From contig CAAGLQ010000268.1 of the NCBI GenBank assembly GCA_900770835.1, positions 1-33,450 of the forward strand: 33,450 nucleotides of DNA, read 5' to 3'. Below the pieces are notes generated by a model. It worked only from the letters and a program-made list of their open reading frames with translations. It was not told the DNA's origin and searched no databases. The translations under genes and the position numbers were made by a program. Below, one piece after another: positions 1 through 7,015 of this stretch. Each line of letters starts with the position of its first letter. The first letter of the stretch is position 1. Source of the DNA: an uncultured Parabacteroides sp. (GTDB taxonomy: Bacteria; Bacteroidota; Bacteroidia; Bacteroidales; Tannerellaceae).

Positions 1-1
1 G

Positions 2-307
2 GAGATCATGTCGGTGTTACCCCATTGCGAGGCGACCCGTTGGAATCCGCTGTTCGCTGACGTAGTGCCGAAAGGCAGTAGTAAAGCGATTGGTATTGAC
101 CACATCATTGCCCACTATGGCATCGCTTTGGAGGAGACTATGGCCTTCGGTGATGGAGGCAACGACATCCCGATGTTGCGTCATGCCGGTATCGGTGTAG
201 CGTTGGGCGATGCGAGCGATGAGGTGAAAGCCGCTGCCGATTGGGTGACTACCTCGGTTGATGAGGATGGCATCATGAACGCTTTGAAACATTTTGGTGT
301 TATATAA
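2..307 (+). CDS. Cof-type HAD-superfamily hydrolase, C-terminal part (5' end outside window)
   Basis: This is the last ~100 residues of a HAD-IIB (Cof/YbiV-like) phosphatase, a cytoplasmic Mg2+-dependent family acting on sugar phosphates and other small phosphomonoesters. The visible part has the conserved lysine in VVPKGSSKAIGI (motif III) followed by FGDGGNDIPML (motif IV, the metal-binding aspartates) and the usual GVALGDASDEVKAAADWVT ending. The frame is open to the window edge and the family is normally ~260-270 residues, so the ATG at position 8 is internal and about 160 residues are missing. The substrate cannot be told from this fragment. It ends 36 bp before the carbonic anhydrase gene. 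Confidence 0.9.
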   Translation, partial: EIMSVLPHCEATRWNPLFADVVPKGSSKAIGIDHIIAHYGIALEETMAFGDGGNDIPMLRHAGIGVALGDASDEVKAAADWVTTSVDEDGIMNALKHFGVI

Positions 308-333
308 ATATATGAATGAAAATAGAATAAAAT

Positions 334-339
334 AGGAGG
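334..339 (+). promoter_or_regulatory. Shine-Dalgarno AGGAGG of the carbonic anhydrase gene
   Basis: AGGAGG lies 4 bases before the ATG at 344. Such strong SD sequences are uncommon in Bacteroidetes, and most genes in this window lack one, so it helps to fix this start. Confidence 0.6.
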
Positions 340-343
340 ACTG

Positions 344-889
344 ATGATTGACGAATTATTGAGTTTCAACGAGACGTTTGTAAATAACAAGAGGTATGAG
401 CAGTATATCACCAATAAATATCCTGATAAGAAGATCGCGATCCTCTCTTGCATGGATACCCGCTTGACCAAGCTGTTGCCTGCGGCATTGGGCATCAAGA
501 ATGGAGATGTGAAGATTATCAAGAATGCAGGAGCGATCATCTCTCACCCCTTTGGTAGTGTAATTCGCAGTCTCATGGTGGCGATCTATGAGTTAGGTGT
601 GGAGGAGATCATGGTGATTGGCCATACCGATTGTGGGGCAAAGCACATGAATGCGACGGAGATGATTCGCCAAATGCGGGCGAGAGGCATCAAGCAAGAG
701 AGTATCGACATGATCCGTTATTGTGGCATCGACTTCGAGAGCTGGCTCTCCGGTTTTGATACCTCTGAGGGATCTGTGCATGAGACCGTGGAGCAGATCC
801 GTAATCACCCGTTGTTGCCGCATGACATCACTGTGCGTGGCTTCGTGATTGACTCTGTAACCGGTAAATTGACCGAGATTGCAGTCTAA
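344..889 (+). CDS. beta-class carbonic anhydrase
   Basis: Predicted cytoplasmic zinc enzyme interconverting CO2 and bicarbonate, 181 residues. The beta-class zinc ligands are visible: Cys36 in SCMDTR (with the Asp38-Arg40 dyad) and His94 with Cys97 in GHTDCG. No signal peptide is present. The length fits the short, single-domain bacterial beta-CAs (E. coli Can is ~220). An AGGAGG sits just upstream of the ATG. The next gene, a Na+/H+ antiporter, starts 30 bp downstream on the same strand, which suggests cotranscription and a shared role in pH or bicarbonate balance; that link is inference. Class assignment is secure; physiological role is not. Confidence 0.93.
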   Translation: MIDELLSFNETFVNNKRYEQYITNKYPDKKIAILSCMDTRLTKLLPAALGIKNGDVKIIKNAGAIISHPFGSVIRSLMVAIYELGVEEIMVIGHTDCGAKHMNATEMIRQMRARGIKQESIDMIRYCGIDFESWLSGFDTSEGSVHETVEQIRNHPLLPHDITVRGFVIDSVTGKLTEIAV

Positions 890-919
890 ATTTTAATAGC
901 TACATAAAAATATATAGGT

Positions 920-3034
920 ATGGAAGAAAATGCTTTTTTGATCCCGTTGACCATGGCCATCATGGGGTTGGTCGTGGGTGCGTTGTTGAGCGTCCTGCTT
1001 CGGCGGACGAGAATACCCTATACAGTGGGACTGTTTGCCGTGGGCCTTGGTGTGGGCGCACTGAATCGAATGGGAGTGTTCGGGGCGGAATCAGCCATCT
1101 CTATGGGCATTGATTCCGTGGTCAATATCCATCCTGACCTGATTCTTTATCTCTTCCTGCCGATCTTGATTTTTGATGCGGCCTACGAGCTGAACATGCA
1201 CATCTTCAAGAAGACCATGGTCAATGCTGTCCTGTTGGCGGCACCCGGCTTGGTGATCTCGATGTTGCTGACCGGCTTGCTGATGGTCGGTATCGGGGCG
1301 GTCGTGCCTCAGTTTGGGGGATGGGGATGGACATTTGCCTTGATGTTTGGCGCCTTGATCAGTGCGACCGACCCGGTGGCGGTGGTCGCCTTGCTGCATG
1401 AGTTGAAGACCAGTAAACGATTCTCTACGTTGGTCGATGCGGAGTCTATCCTCAACGATGGTACCGGTATCGTCTGCTTCATGCTTTTTATCGGTCCCTT
1501 CCTGACGGCGGGTGAATCGTTTGGTGCCCCCTTCCGGGAGTTTTGCTATGTGATGGCGATGAGCCTTTTGTTGGGGTTCATCATGGCACGGATAGTGATC
1601 TGGTTCATCACACGCATCAACTCCGAGGAGAATGTGCAGAACAGCGTGATTATCCTCTCCGCTTACCTCACCTTTATCTTGGCACAACATAGTTTGGATG
1701 TCTCTGGTGTGATTGCGCTATTAGCGTTCGGTCTCACGGTCTCTTACGTGGGCAAGCCGCAGTTGCGACCTGAGGTGAACAACTTCATGGGGCGTTTCTG
1801 GGATTTGCTGACCTATGCGGCCAATACCTTGATCTTTATCATTGTCGGCGTGATCATTGCCGGAAAGATTCATTTCACCTGGACGGCTTTTGGCATTCTC
1901 TTGTTGGTGTACGTGGCACTCAATCTGATTCGCTACGCTATGATCACCCTGCTCTATCCGCTGATGAAGCGCATCGGTTACGGACTTAACCGCAAGGAGT
2001 CGGTTGTCTTGGCTTGGGGAGGATTACGTGGTGCGTTGGGTATGACGTTGGCCTTGATGGTCTCCTATACACCGGGTATTCCGGAGGAGATCCGGGATCA
2101 GGTGCTGTTCCTCACGGCTGGTATCGTGACGCTGACGCTCTGTGTGAACGCTACTACCATGCGCTGGCTGCTGAATCGCTTAGGATTGATCAATACCTCT
2201 ACGGCTCGCAACATGATGGCGTTTAATGTGCTGAGTTATATTCGTACGGAGGAAGAGGAAGCTTTGGAGGGCTTGAAACAGCGGGAAGACCTGAAGGAGG
2301 CCGATTGGACGAAGCTCGATGCCTATCTCCCTGCGAAGCCTGTCCGCCCGAGAGGTTTGCCAGCGAAGCCTGCGTTGCTCGCTGAGATGCGCTTGCGTGT
2401 GATGGACAAGGAGAAGAGCGACCTACGTGGTCTCTATGAGGAGGGAGTCATTTCGCAATCTGTTTTCCGTCGTTTGATGAACTCGTTGGATGAGCTGTAT
2501 GATGTAGATGGCAATCTGCCACTCGATCAACGCCACTCGATTTTCCAGTATTGCGACCGTATCTTCTATTGGGGCGAGAAGTTCAAACTGCCCAAGATGC
2601 ACGAGCTATTGAGCTTTGTCTATCGTCGGCAACTGACCTCCATCTACGAGTTGGGGCATGGGTTCTATCTTTTGCAGCGCAGTAACTTAGCCTTTGTGGA
2701 GCAGACCTTCTCTGCCAATGTCATGAATCGGGCTGGAAAGGATCAGCTCAAAGCCTTGCGTAAGGAGATAGAGAGCAATATTAATCGCATGGATGCGGTG
2801 TTGAGCCGTATTGCTGAGCGTTATCCCAAGGCCTATCGCCATGCGTTGACCCACATCGCTATCCGCATGTTGCTCAGCGATGAGCAACGTCGTTTGGAGC
2901 GTTTGGTGCAGCAAGGTGTCCTTTCTGAGGAGGGTGCTCACTCATTAGCCCAATCCATCGCTGTCCGTCGCAGTCAGCTGACCGACTTCACCCATTCCAC
3001 TTTCTATCTACTGTTTCGAAAGCTCTTTCGTTGA
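920..3034 (+). CDS. CPA1-family Na+/H+ antiporter with long cytoplasmic tail
   Basis: Inner-membrane monovalent cation/proton exchanger, 704 residues. About a dozen hydrophobic segments fill residues ~5-420. CPA1 hallmarks are SATDPVAVVALL (Asp151-Pro152), LVDAESILNDGTGIV (Asn179-Asp180, the ND pair of electroneutral exchangers rather than the DD of electrogenic ones) and WGGLRGALGMTLAL (~366-379). Residues ~430-704 form a charged, mostly helical soluble tail rich in Arg, Glu and Leu. Bacterial NhaP-type proteins are often ~400-550 residues, so this tail is long; it is plausibly a regulatory domain. The gene follows the carbonic anhydrase by 30 bp. No promoter is evident in that gap. Family call is firm; Na+ versus K+ specificity cannot be read from sequence. 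Confidence 0.93.
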   Translation: MEENAFLIPLTMAIMGLVVGALLSVLLRRTRIPYTVGLFAVGLGVGALNRMGVFGAESAISMGIDSVVNIHPDLILYLFLPILIFDAAYELNMHIFKKTMVNAVLLAAPGLVISMLLTGLLMVGIGAVVPQFGGWGWTFALMFGALISATDPVAVVALLHELKTSKRFSTLVDAESILNDGTGIVCFMLFIGPFLTAGESFGAPFREFCYVMAMSLLLGFIMARIVIWFITRINSEENVQNSVIILSAYLTFILAQHSLDVSGVIALLAFGLTVSYVGKPQLRPEVNNFMGRFWDLLTYAANTLIFIIVGVIIAGKIHFTWTAFGILLLVYVALNLIRYAMITLLYPLMKRIGYGLNRKESVVLAWGGLRGALGMTLALMVSYTPGIPEEIRDQVLFLTAGIVTLTLCVNATTMRWLLNRLGLINTSTARNMMAFNVLSYIRTEEEEALEGLKQREDLKEADWTKLDAYLPAKPVRPRGLPAKPALLAEMRLRVMDKEKSDLRGLYEEGVISQSVFRRLMNSLDELYDVDGNLPLDQRHSIFQYCDRIFYWGEKFKLPKMHELLSFVYRRQLTSIYELGHGFYLLQRSNLAFVEQTFSANVMNRAGKDQLKALRKEIESNINRMDAVLSRIAERYPKAYRHALTHIAIRMLLSDEQRRLERLVQQGVLSEEGAHSLAQSIAVRRSQLTDFTHSTFYLLFRKLFR

Positions 3035-3064
3035 AAAGTGCTAATGGCAGATTGAGTGAATTTT

Positions 3065-3195
3065 CGTTGCCCATAGTTTTGAAAAACATTGCCCATCATT
3101 TTAGAAAACGTTGCCCGTGGTTTTGAGAAATCATGGGCAATGTTTTTTCAGCCGTTGCCCATCTTTTTTTGAGCCTATGGGCAACGTTTTTTATT
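3065..3195. repeat. Array of 22-bp direct repeats plus inverted copies, core TTGCCCAT
   Basis: Three direct copies start at 3065, 3087 and 3109 with an exact 22-bp period. Each has the form C(G/A)TTGCCC(A/G)T, then two variable bases, TTTT and a purine-rich end. Copies of the core then recur inverted (ATGGGCAA at 3133-3140), direct (3153-3162) and inverted (3177-3186), each beside a T or A run. Neighbouring inverted copies can fold into hairpins. The array lies 30 bp past the stop of the antiporter gene. It resembles REP/MITE-like intergenic elements or a complex 3' end; I do not recognise a named family. Confidence 0.75.
3153..3195 (+). terminator. Terminator-like hairpin at the end of the repeat array
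   Basis: CGTTGCCCAT (3153-3162) pairs perfectly with ATGGGCAACG (3177-3186) across a 14-base loop and is followed by TTTTTTATT. It could end transcription of the carbonic anhydrase-antiporter unit. A second hairpin upstream, 3111-3119 with 3132-3140 (one G-T pair), is followed by TGTTTTTT and could act in the same way. Confidence 0.55.
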
Positions 3196-3224
3196 CAGTT
3201 TACAGAGCTGATAATCTACAATAA

Positions 3225-3537
3225 AGAAAGTATGATCGCTGATCTGTTCGCCACGTCCGTGAGACCTCCTCGAATAAAGACTTTGTCTTTCTATCTTATG
3301 CCCACTTCAATTACACCTGCCGTTCCGCCGAATAGCTATCGGACTTTGATTTGTTATGCATCTCATCCACGGTTATATGTTTTGTATGAGGTTCCTGTTC
3401 GTTGGGTCAAATGTTTGCCGCTGGCTTCCTACAGATTCCATCTCGCAATGGACACCCTTGCCTTTGGCTATAGCTTTCCTGCTATTAGAGTGGCTTGGGT
3501 ACTTGCACCCGTCAGACAATGCTTATGCCGAGCGTAT
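3225..3537 (-). mobile_element. Decayed group II intron 5' fragment (ribozyme part only)
   Basis: Read on the minus strand, this stretch recalls the 5' ribozyme half of bacterial group II introns. Near 3510-3497 is GGGTGCAAGTACCC; at 3446-3424 is the block GCGAGATGGAATCTG followed by AGGAAGC; at 3271-3259 is GAGGAGGTCTCAC, of the kind found shortly before the reverse-transcriptase start. ATACG at 3537-3533 would stand for a degraded GTGCG 5' end. No reverse transcriptase and no domain V/VI sequence follow: similarity fades near 3225, shortly before the repeat array. It begins ~8 bases past the tRNA-fMet terminator stem. The match is from memory of intron sequences, not from a search. No protein gene is visible between 3196 and 3544. 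Confidence 0.6.
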
Positions 3538-3544
3538 ATAAAAT

Positions 3545-3571
3545 AAGCAGTCTCTCACAGAGAGACTGCTT
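3545..3571 (-). terminator. Intrinsic terminator of tRNA-fMet
   Basis: A perfect 11-bp stem, AAGCAGTCTCT (3545-3555) with AGAGACTGCTT (3561-3571), around the 5-base loop CACAG. On the minus strand it follows the tRNA 3' end by 7 bases and leads into TATTTTATA. It is symmetrical enough to work in both directions. Confidence 0.8.
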
Positions 3572-3578
3572 TTATAAG

Positions 3579-3650
<72 letters not shown>

Positions 3651-3683
3651 ATGTCGTTGCGATCAGTTATCCGATTGCGAGTG

Positions 3684-3714
3684 CAAAGGTAGATATTATT
3701 TTTGAAAAAACAAA
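3684..3714 (-). promoter_or_regulatory. Bacteroidetes-type promoter of tRNA-fMet
   Basis: On the minus strand TTTG (3714-3711), a 19-base spacer and TACCTTTG (3691-3684) match the Bacteroidetes primary sigma consensus TTTG-N19-21-TAnnTTTG exactly. The -7 element lies 33 bases before the tRNA 5' end. Confidence 0.8.
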
Positions 3715-3800
3715 TTTGGAGCACTTTTTTTTTGATATGCTTGGTGGAACCAATCTTTTTTGAGTACTTTGCGCACATTATTCAATAAAATGTGCAATTC

Positions 3801-4394
3801 ATGCCGACGACAGTTTCAAAGACACGCGATATGTTAGTGGATGTGGCCAGACAGTTGTTTGCCCGCATGGGAGTGGACAATACAACGATGAACGACATCG
3901 CACAGGCATCTCGTAAGGGCAGACGAACACTTTATACCTATTTTAAAAGTAAAAACGAGATTTTCTTGGCCGTGGTGGAGTCGGAGTTGGATCAACTTTA
4001 CAAGGTTTTGCTGGAGGTGACTTCCCGAAACATTCCCGCCGATGAGAAGTTGGTGGCGTTTATCTATGCCCGTTTGGATGCGGTCAAGGCGATTGTTTTT
4101 CGGAATGGCACGTTGCGTGCCACTTTTTTCCGTGATATATGGCGGGTGGAGAAGGTGCGTAAAAGTTTTGACTTGCGTGAGATTGAGATGTTGCAAGGCA
4201 TATTGGATGAGGGCGTTCGAACAGGTGTCTTTCAAATGCCTGATACCGACATTACGGCTTTGGTGCTTCATCATGCCTTGAAAGGTTTGGAGGTGCCCTA
4301 TATTCGTGGGATAATGGGGGATAATATCAGTCAGCGAATCAAACGAAGAGAGAATGTGATTAATTTGATATTTAATGGGATAAGGGTGAAATAG
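3801..4394 (+). CDS. TetR/AcrR-family transcriptional regulator
   Basis: DNA-binding repressor-type protein, 197 residues from the ATG at 3801. The N-terminal TetR domain is clear: an amphipathic helix TRDMLVDVARQLFARMGVDNTTMNDIAQASRKGRRTLYTYFKSKNE spans residues ~8-53, with the helix-turn-helix at about 29-48. The rest is a helical ligand and dimer domain without recognisable specificity. A GTG at 3792 would add three residues; the ATG is preferred because the family domain starts right after it. The stop lies 54 bp before a FabH-like gene and fabG follows, so it probably senses an acyl-CoA/ACP-type ligand and controls those genes. This is inference from position. Confidence 0.9.
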   Translation: MPTTVSKTRDMLVDVARQLFARMGVDNTTMNDIAQASRKGRRTLYTYFKSKNEIFLAVVESELDQLYKVLLEVTSRNIPADEKLVAFIYARLDAVKAIVFRNGTLRATFFRDIWRVEKVRKSFDLREIEMLQGILDEGVRTGVFQMPDTDITALVLHHALKGLEVPYIRGIMGDNISQRIKRRENVINLIFNGIRVK

Positions 4395-4448
4395 AGAGAG
4401 AAATATAAAGATAGAGTAAGAACAAGGATTAATTTAAGTAAAAGCAAA

Positions 4449-5396
4449 ATGTTTATTAATGCGACTGGCTTTTATGTGCCCGTGGATCGGGTAGATAATG
4501 AGCATTTCCTGGAGTTGAATGGACTGACGAGCGAGTGGATCGAACAGCGTACAGGCATTCTGACTCGCTCGAAAGCGAAACCGGAAGAGAACGTGAATAC
4601 GATGAGTGTAGAGGCAGTGCGGGATGCGCTCCTTCATCTACCGTATGATATAAAAGAGGTGGATTTGATCGTTTCTGCATCTTATTCACCACATGATACA
4701 GTGGCGACGGCAGCGCATACGGTGCAGCATCTGTATCAGATTGCTGGTGCCAAGGCGCTTTATCTTTCGTCGGCCTGCTCCTCCTTTATGAATGCTTTGG
4801 AGGTGGTAGAAGGTTATTTTGCTTCTGGCAAGGCACAGAAGGCGTTGGTGCTTTCAGCAGATAAAAACTCGGCCTATTATAACGAGACAGATCCGAAAGC
4901 GGGACACCTTTGGGGAGATGCGGCAGCAGCTTTCTTCCTCTCTAAGGAGCCTGTGAACGAGACGGATGCGGAGATTTTGGAGGTCTATACCTGTGGCTTG
5001 GGCGATCTGCCGAAGGCAATGGAGGCGGTGCATTTGTTTCCGAAGGAGGGTGGTATCGCTATGCCTGAGGGACGCGATGTCTTTATGCAGGCTTGTACTT
5101 ATATGCCGAAGAATGTACTTAACTTGTTGGCTAACCATGGTTATACCTTGGATGATCTCACTTATTTTATCGGTCATCAAGCCAACATGCGCATCATGGC
5201 GAACATCGCAAAGCAACTTAACCTGCCGGAAGAGAAGTTCTTGCATAACATCGAGGAGCTGGGCAACACAGGCTCGGTTATCTCCGCTTTGGTATATGCG
5301 CAAAATGCGAATCATTTCAAGTCAGGCGATTTGGTGGCACTTACCGTATTCGGTGGGGGTTATTCCACGGGTGCCTGTTTGATCAAACAACGATAG
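4449..5396 (+). CDS. 3-oxoacyl-ACP synthase III (FabH-like ketosynthase)
   Basis: Cytoplasmic condensing enzyme of fatty-acid synthesis, 315 residues, the normal FabH length. The catalytic triad is present: Cys110 in YLSSACSSFMNA, His243 in IGHQANMRI and Asn273 in LGNTGSVISA. The C-terminal FGGGYSTGACLI is the usual glycine-rich end. It would condense a short acyl-CoA starter with malonyl-ACP. The cysteine context SACSSF differs slightly from the common AACAGF of housekeeping FabH, so it may be a second, specialised copy with other starter preference. fabG begins 26 bp downstream and a TetR gene lies upstream; the three probably form one regulated unit. Confidence 0.9.
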   Translation: MFINATGFYVPVDRVDNEHFLELNGLTSEWIEQRTGILTRSKAKPEENVNTMSVEAVRDALLHLPYDIKEVDLIVSASYSPHDTVATAAHTVQHLYQIAGAKALYLSSACSSFMNALEVVEGYFASGKAQKALVLSADKNSAYYNETDPKAGHLWGDAAAAFFLSKEPVNETDAEILEVYTCGLGDLPKAMEAVHLFPKEGGIAMPEGRDVFMQACTYMPKNVLNLLANHGYTLDDLTYFIGHQANMRIMANIAKQLNLPEEKFLHNIEELGNTGSVISALVYAQNANHFKSGDLVALTVFGGGYSTGACLIKQR

Positions 5397-5422
5397 TATT
5401 TTCATTTAATAAACAAGATTCT

Positions 5423-6169
5423 ATGAAGTTATTGGAAGGAAAGGTAGCTATCATCACTGGTGCTGCCCGTGGCATTGGCAAGGCCATTGCCTTGAAGTTC
5501 GCTGCTGAGGGTGCGAACATTGCATTTACGGATTTGGTCATCGACGAGAACGGCTTGGCTACTCAGGCTGAGATCGAGGCGTTGGGCGTGAAGGCGAAAG
5601 GCTACGCTTCAAATGCGGCTAATTTCGAGGATACACACAATGTAGTAGCTGAGATCGTGAAGGATTTCGGTCGGGTAGATGTGTTGGTGAACAACGCCGG
5701 TATCACGAAGGATGGTTTGATGATGCGTATGAGCGAGGGTCAATGGGATGCTGTGTTGAATGTCAACTTGAAGTCTGCGTTCAACTTTATCCATGCTGTT
5801 TCTCCGATTATGATGAAGCAACGTGCGGGTAGCATCATCAATATGTCTTCTGTAGTGGGTGTGCACGGTAATGCTGGCCAGTGTAACTATTCTGCATCGA
5901 AGGCAGGTATGATTGGTTTGGCGAAGTCTATCGCTCAGGAGTTGGGTTCTCGCGGTATTCGTGCAAATGCGATTGCTCCGGGATTCATTATCACGGATAT
6001 GACTGCGAAGTTGCCTGAGGACGTGAAGGCTGAGTGGTGCAAGAAGATTCCTTTGCGCCGTGGTGGTACGGTTGAGGATGTAGCTAACATCGCTACTTTC
6101 TTGGCTTCTGATATGTCTTCTTACGTCTCTGGTCAGGTGATCCAGGTTGATGGTGGAATGAATATGTAA
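5423..6169 (+). CDS. fabG: 3-oxoacyl-ACP reductase FabG
   Basis: NADPH-dependent short-chain dehydrogenase reducing 3-oxoacyl-ACP to 3-hydroxyacyl-ACP, 248 residues as usual for FabG. Visible motifs: the Rossmann TGAARGIGKA at 12-21, VNNAGITKD at ~89-97, the catalytic Ser143 in INMSSVVGVHGNAGQ, and Tyr156/Lys160 in NYSASKAG. The end VSGQVIQVDGGMNM is typical of FabG. It follows the FabH-like gene by 26 bp, so together they supply the first two steps of acyl-chain elongation. No separate promoter is seen. The FabG call is strong among SDR families because of the near-complete similarity in motifs and length. Confidence 0.93.
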   Translation: MKLLEGKVAIITGAARGIGKAIALKFAAEGANIAFTDLVIDENGLATQAEIEALGVKAKGYASNAANFEDTHNVVAEIVKDFGRVDVLVNNAGITKDGLMMRMSEGQWDAVLNVNLKSAFNFIHAVSPIMMKQRAGSIINMSSVVGVHGNAGQCNYSASKAGMIGLAKSIAQELGSRGIRANAIAPGFIITDMTAKLPEDVKAEWCKKIPLRRGGTVEDVANIATFLASDMSSYVSGQVIQVDGGMNM

Positions 6170-6190
6170 TAGGCAATTTTGGGTTTTGGA

Positions 6191-6231
6191 TTTTGAGTTT
6201 TGATTGAGCGCTCAAAATTCAAAACTCAAAA
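6191..6231. repeat. Imperfect palindrome downstream of fabG
   Basis: TTTTGAGTTTTGA (6191-6203) is the exact reverse complement of TCAAAACTCAAAA (6219-6231). The centre TTGAGCGCTCAA is itself a palindrome. Related TTTTGG runs precede it (6177-6190). It lies between fabG and the pseudouridine synthase and could be a transcript-end hairpin or a REP-like element; no clean T-run follows. Confidence 0.65.
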
Positions 6232-6246
6232 TGAAATCGTTGTATC

Positions 6247-6924
6247 ATGGAGGTAATTTACGAAGATAATCACCTTATTGCGGTCGATAAGACCTGTCGT
6301 GAGATTGTCCAAGGAGACAAGACGGGCGATACACCTCTTTCTGAGCAATTAAAGGCTTGGTTGAAAGAGAAGTATCAGAAGCCGGGAAATGTCTTCGTGG
6401 GGGTCACGCATCGGTTGGATCGCCCGGTGAGTGGGGTGGTGCTTTTTGCCAAAACCAGCAAAGCGTTGGCTCGTCTGAACGAGATGTTTCGTTTGGGACA
6501 GGTCAAGAAGACCTATTGGGCAATTGTCAAAAACAGGCCTGAGCAAGAGGAGGGTGAATTGGTTAATTGGTTAGTACGCAACGAGAAACAAAACAAGAGC
6601 TATGCGTATGATACGGAGCGTCCTGGTGCTAAGCAAGCTATTTTGCATTATCGGGTGATTGCTTGTTCCGATCGCTATTGCCTGTTGGAGATAGACCTGA
6701 AGACAGGCCGTCACCACCAGATCCGTTGCCAGCTGGCGCACATCGGTTGTCCTATCAAGGGTGACTTGAAGTATGGCTTTGAGCGCTCTAACCGGGATGG
6801 AGGGATCAGTCTTCATGCACGTAGTGCCGCATTGATTCATCCGGTATCTAAACAATCATTGTATATTGAGGCTCCTGTGCCCGATGATCCCCTTTGGCGG
6901 GCGTTGGCAGAGGCGGTGAAATAG
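6247..6924 (+). CDS. RluA-family RNA pseudouridine synthase
   Basis: Isomerises uridine to pseudouridine in rRNA or tRNA; 225 residues. The catalytic motif HRLDRPVSGVVLFAKT (~55-70) carries Asp58, and the conserved block GRHHQIRCQLAHIGCPIKGDLKYG lies near residue 155-180. There is no N-terminal S4 RNA-binding domain, since the protein starts directly with VIYEDNHLIAVDK. It therefore belongs to the short RluA/RluC-like or TruC-like group rather than RluD. The target base cannot be named. It is separated from fabG by a palindromic stretch and from the next gene by 91 bp, so it may be a single-gene unit. Confidence 0.92.
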   Translation: MEVIYEDNHLIAVDKTCREIVQGDKTGDTPLSEQLKAWLKEKYQKPGNVFVGVTHRLDRPVSGVVLFAKTSKALARLNEMFRLGQVKKTYWAIVKNRPEQEEGELVNWLVRNEKQNKSYAYDTERPGAKQAILHYRVIACSDRYCLLEIDLKTGRHHQIRCQLAHIGCPIKGDLKYGFERSNRDGGISLHARSAALIHPVSKQSLYIEAPVPDDPLWRALAEAVK

Positions 6925-6971
6925 CTTGCATGGATTAAGTTCAAAGGATGGTGGATTGCCGAATTTTTTCG

Positions 6972-6979
6972 TAAGTTTG
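6972..6979 (+). promoter_or_regulatory. -7 element TAAGTTTG before the dipeptidase operon
   Basis: TAAGTTTG matches the Bacteroidetes -7 consensus TAnnTTTG and lies 36 bases before the ATG at 7016. No good TTTG is seen at the expected -33 distance, so support is partial. Confidence 0.5.
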
Positions 6980-7015
6980 CGCTATCATTATCATTGAACT
7001 TAAAACAAGTAAGCT

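Noticed and set aside
1091..1690. 199-residue open frame opposite the antiporter gene
   Set aside because: Rich in His, Gln and Asp with no domain, and fully antisense to a well-conserved membrane protein.
3065..3195. CRISPR array
   Set aside because: The repeat units abut with no unique spacers, copies switch orientation, and no cas gene is nearby.
3133..3546. 137-residue open frame on the plus strand between the antiporter gene and tRNA-fMet
   Set aside because: It runs through the repeat array and antisense to the intron-like stretch, has no family motif or start signal, and overlaps the tRNA terminator.
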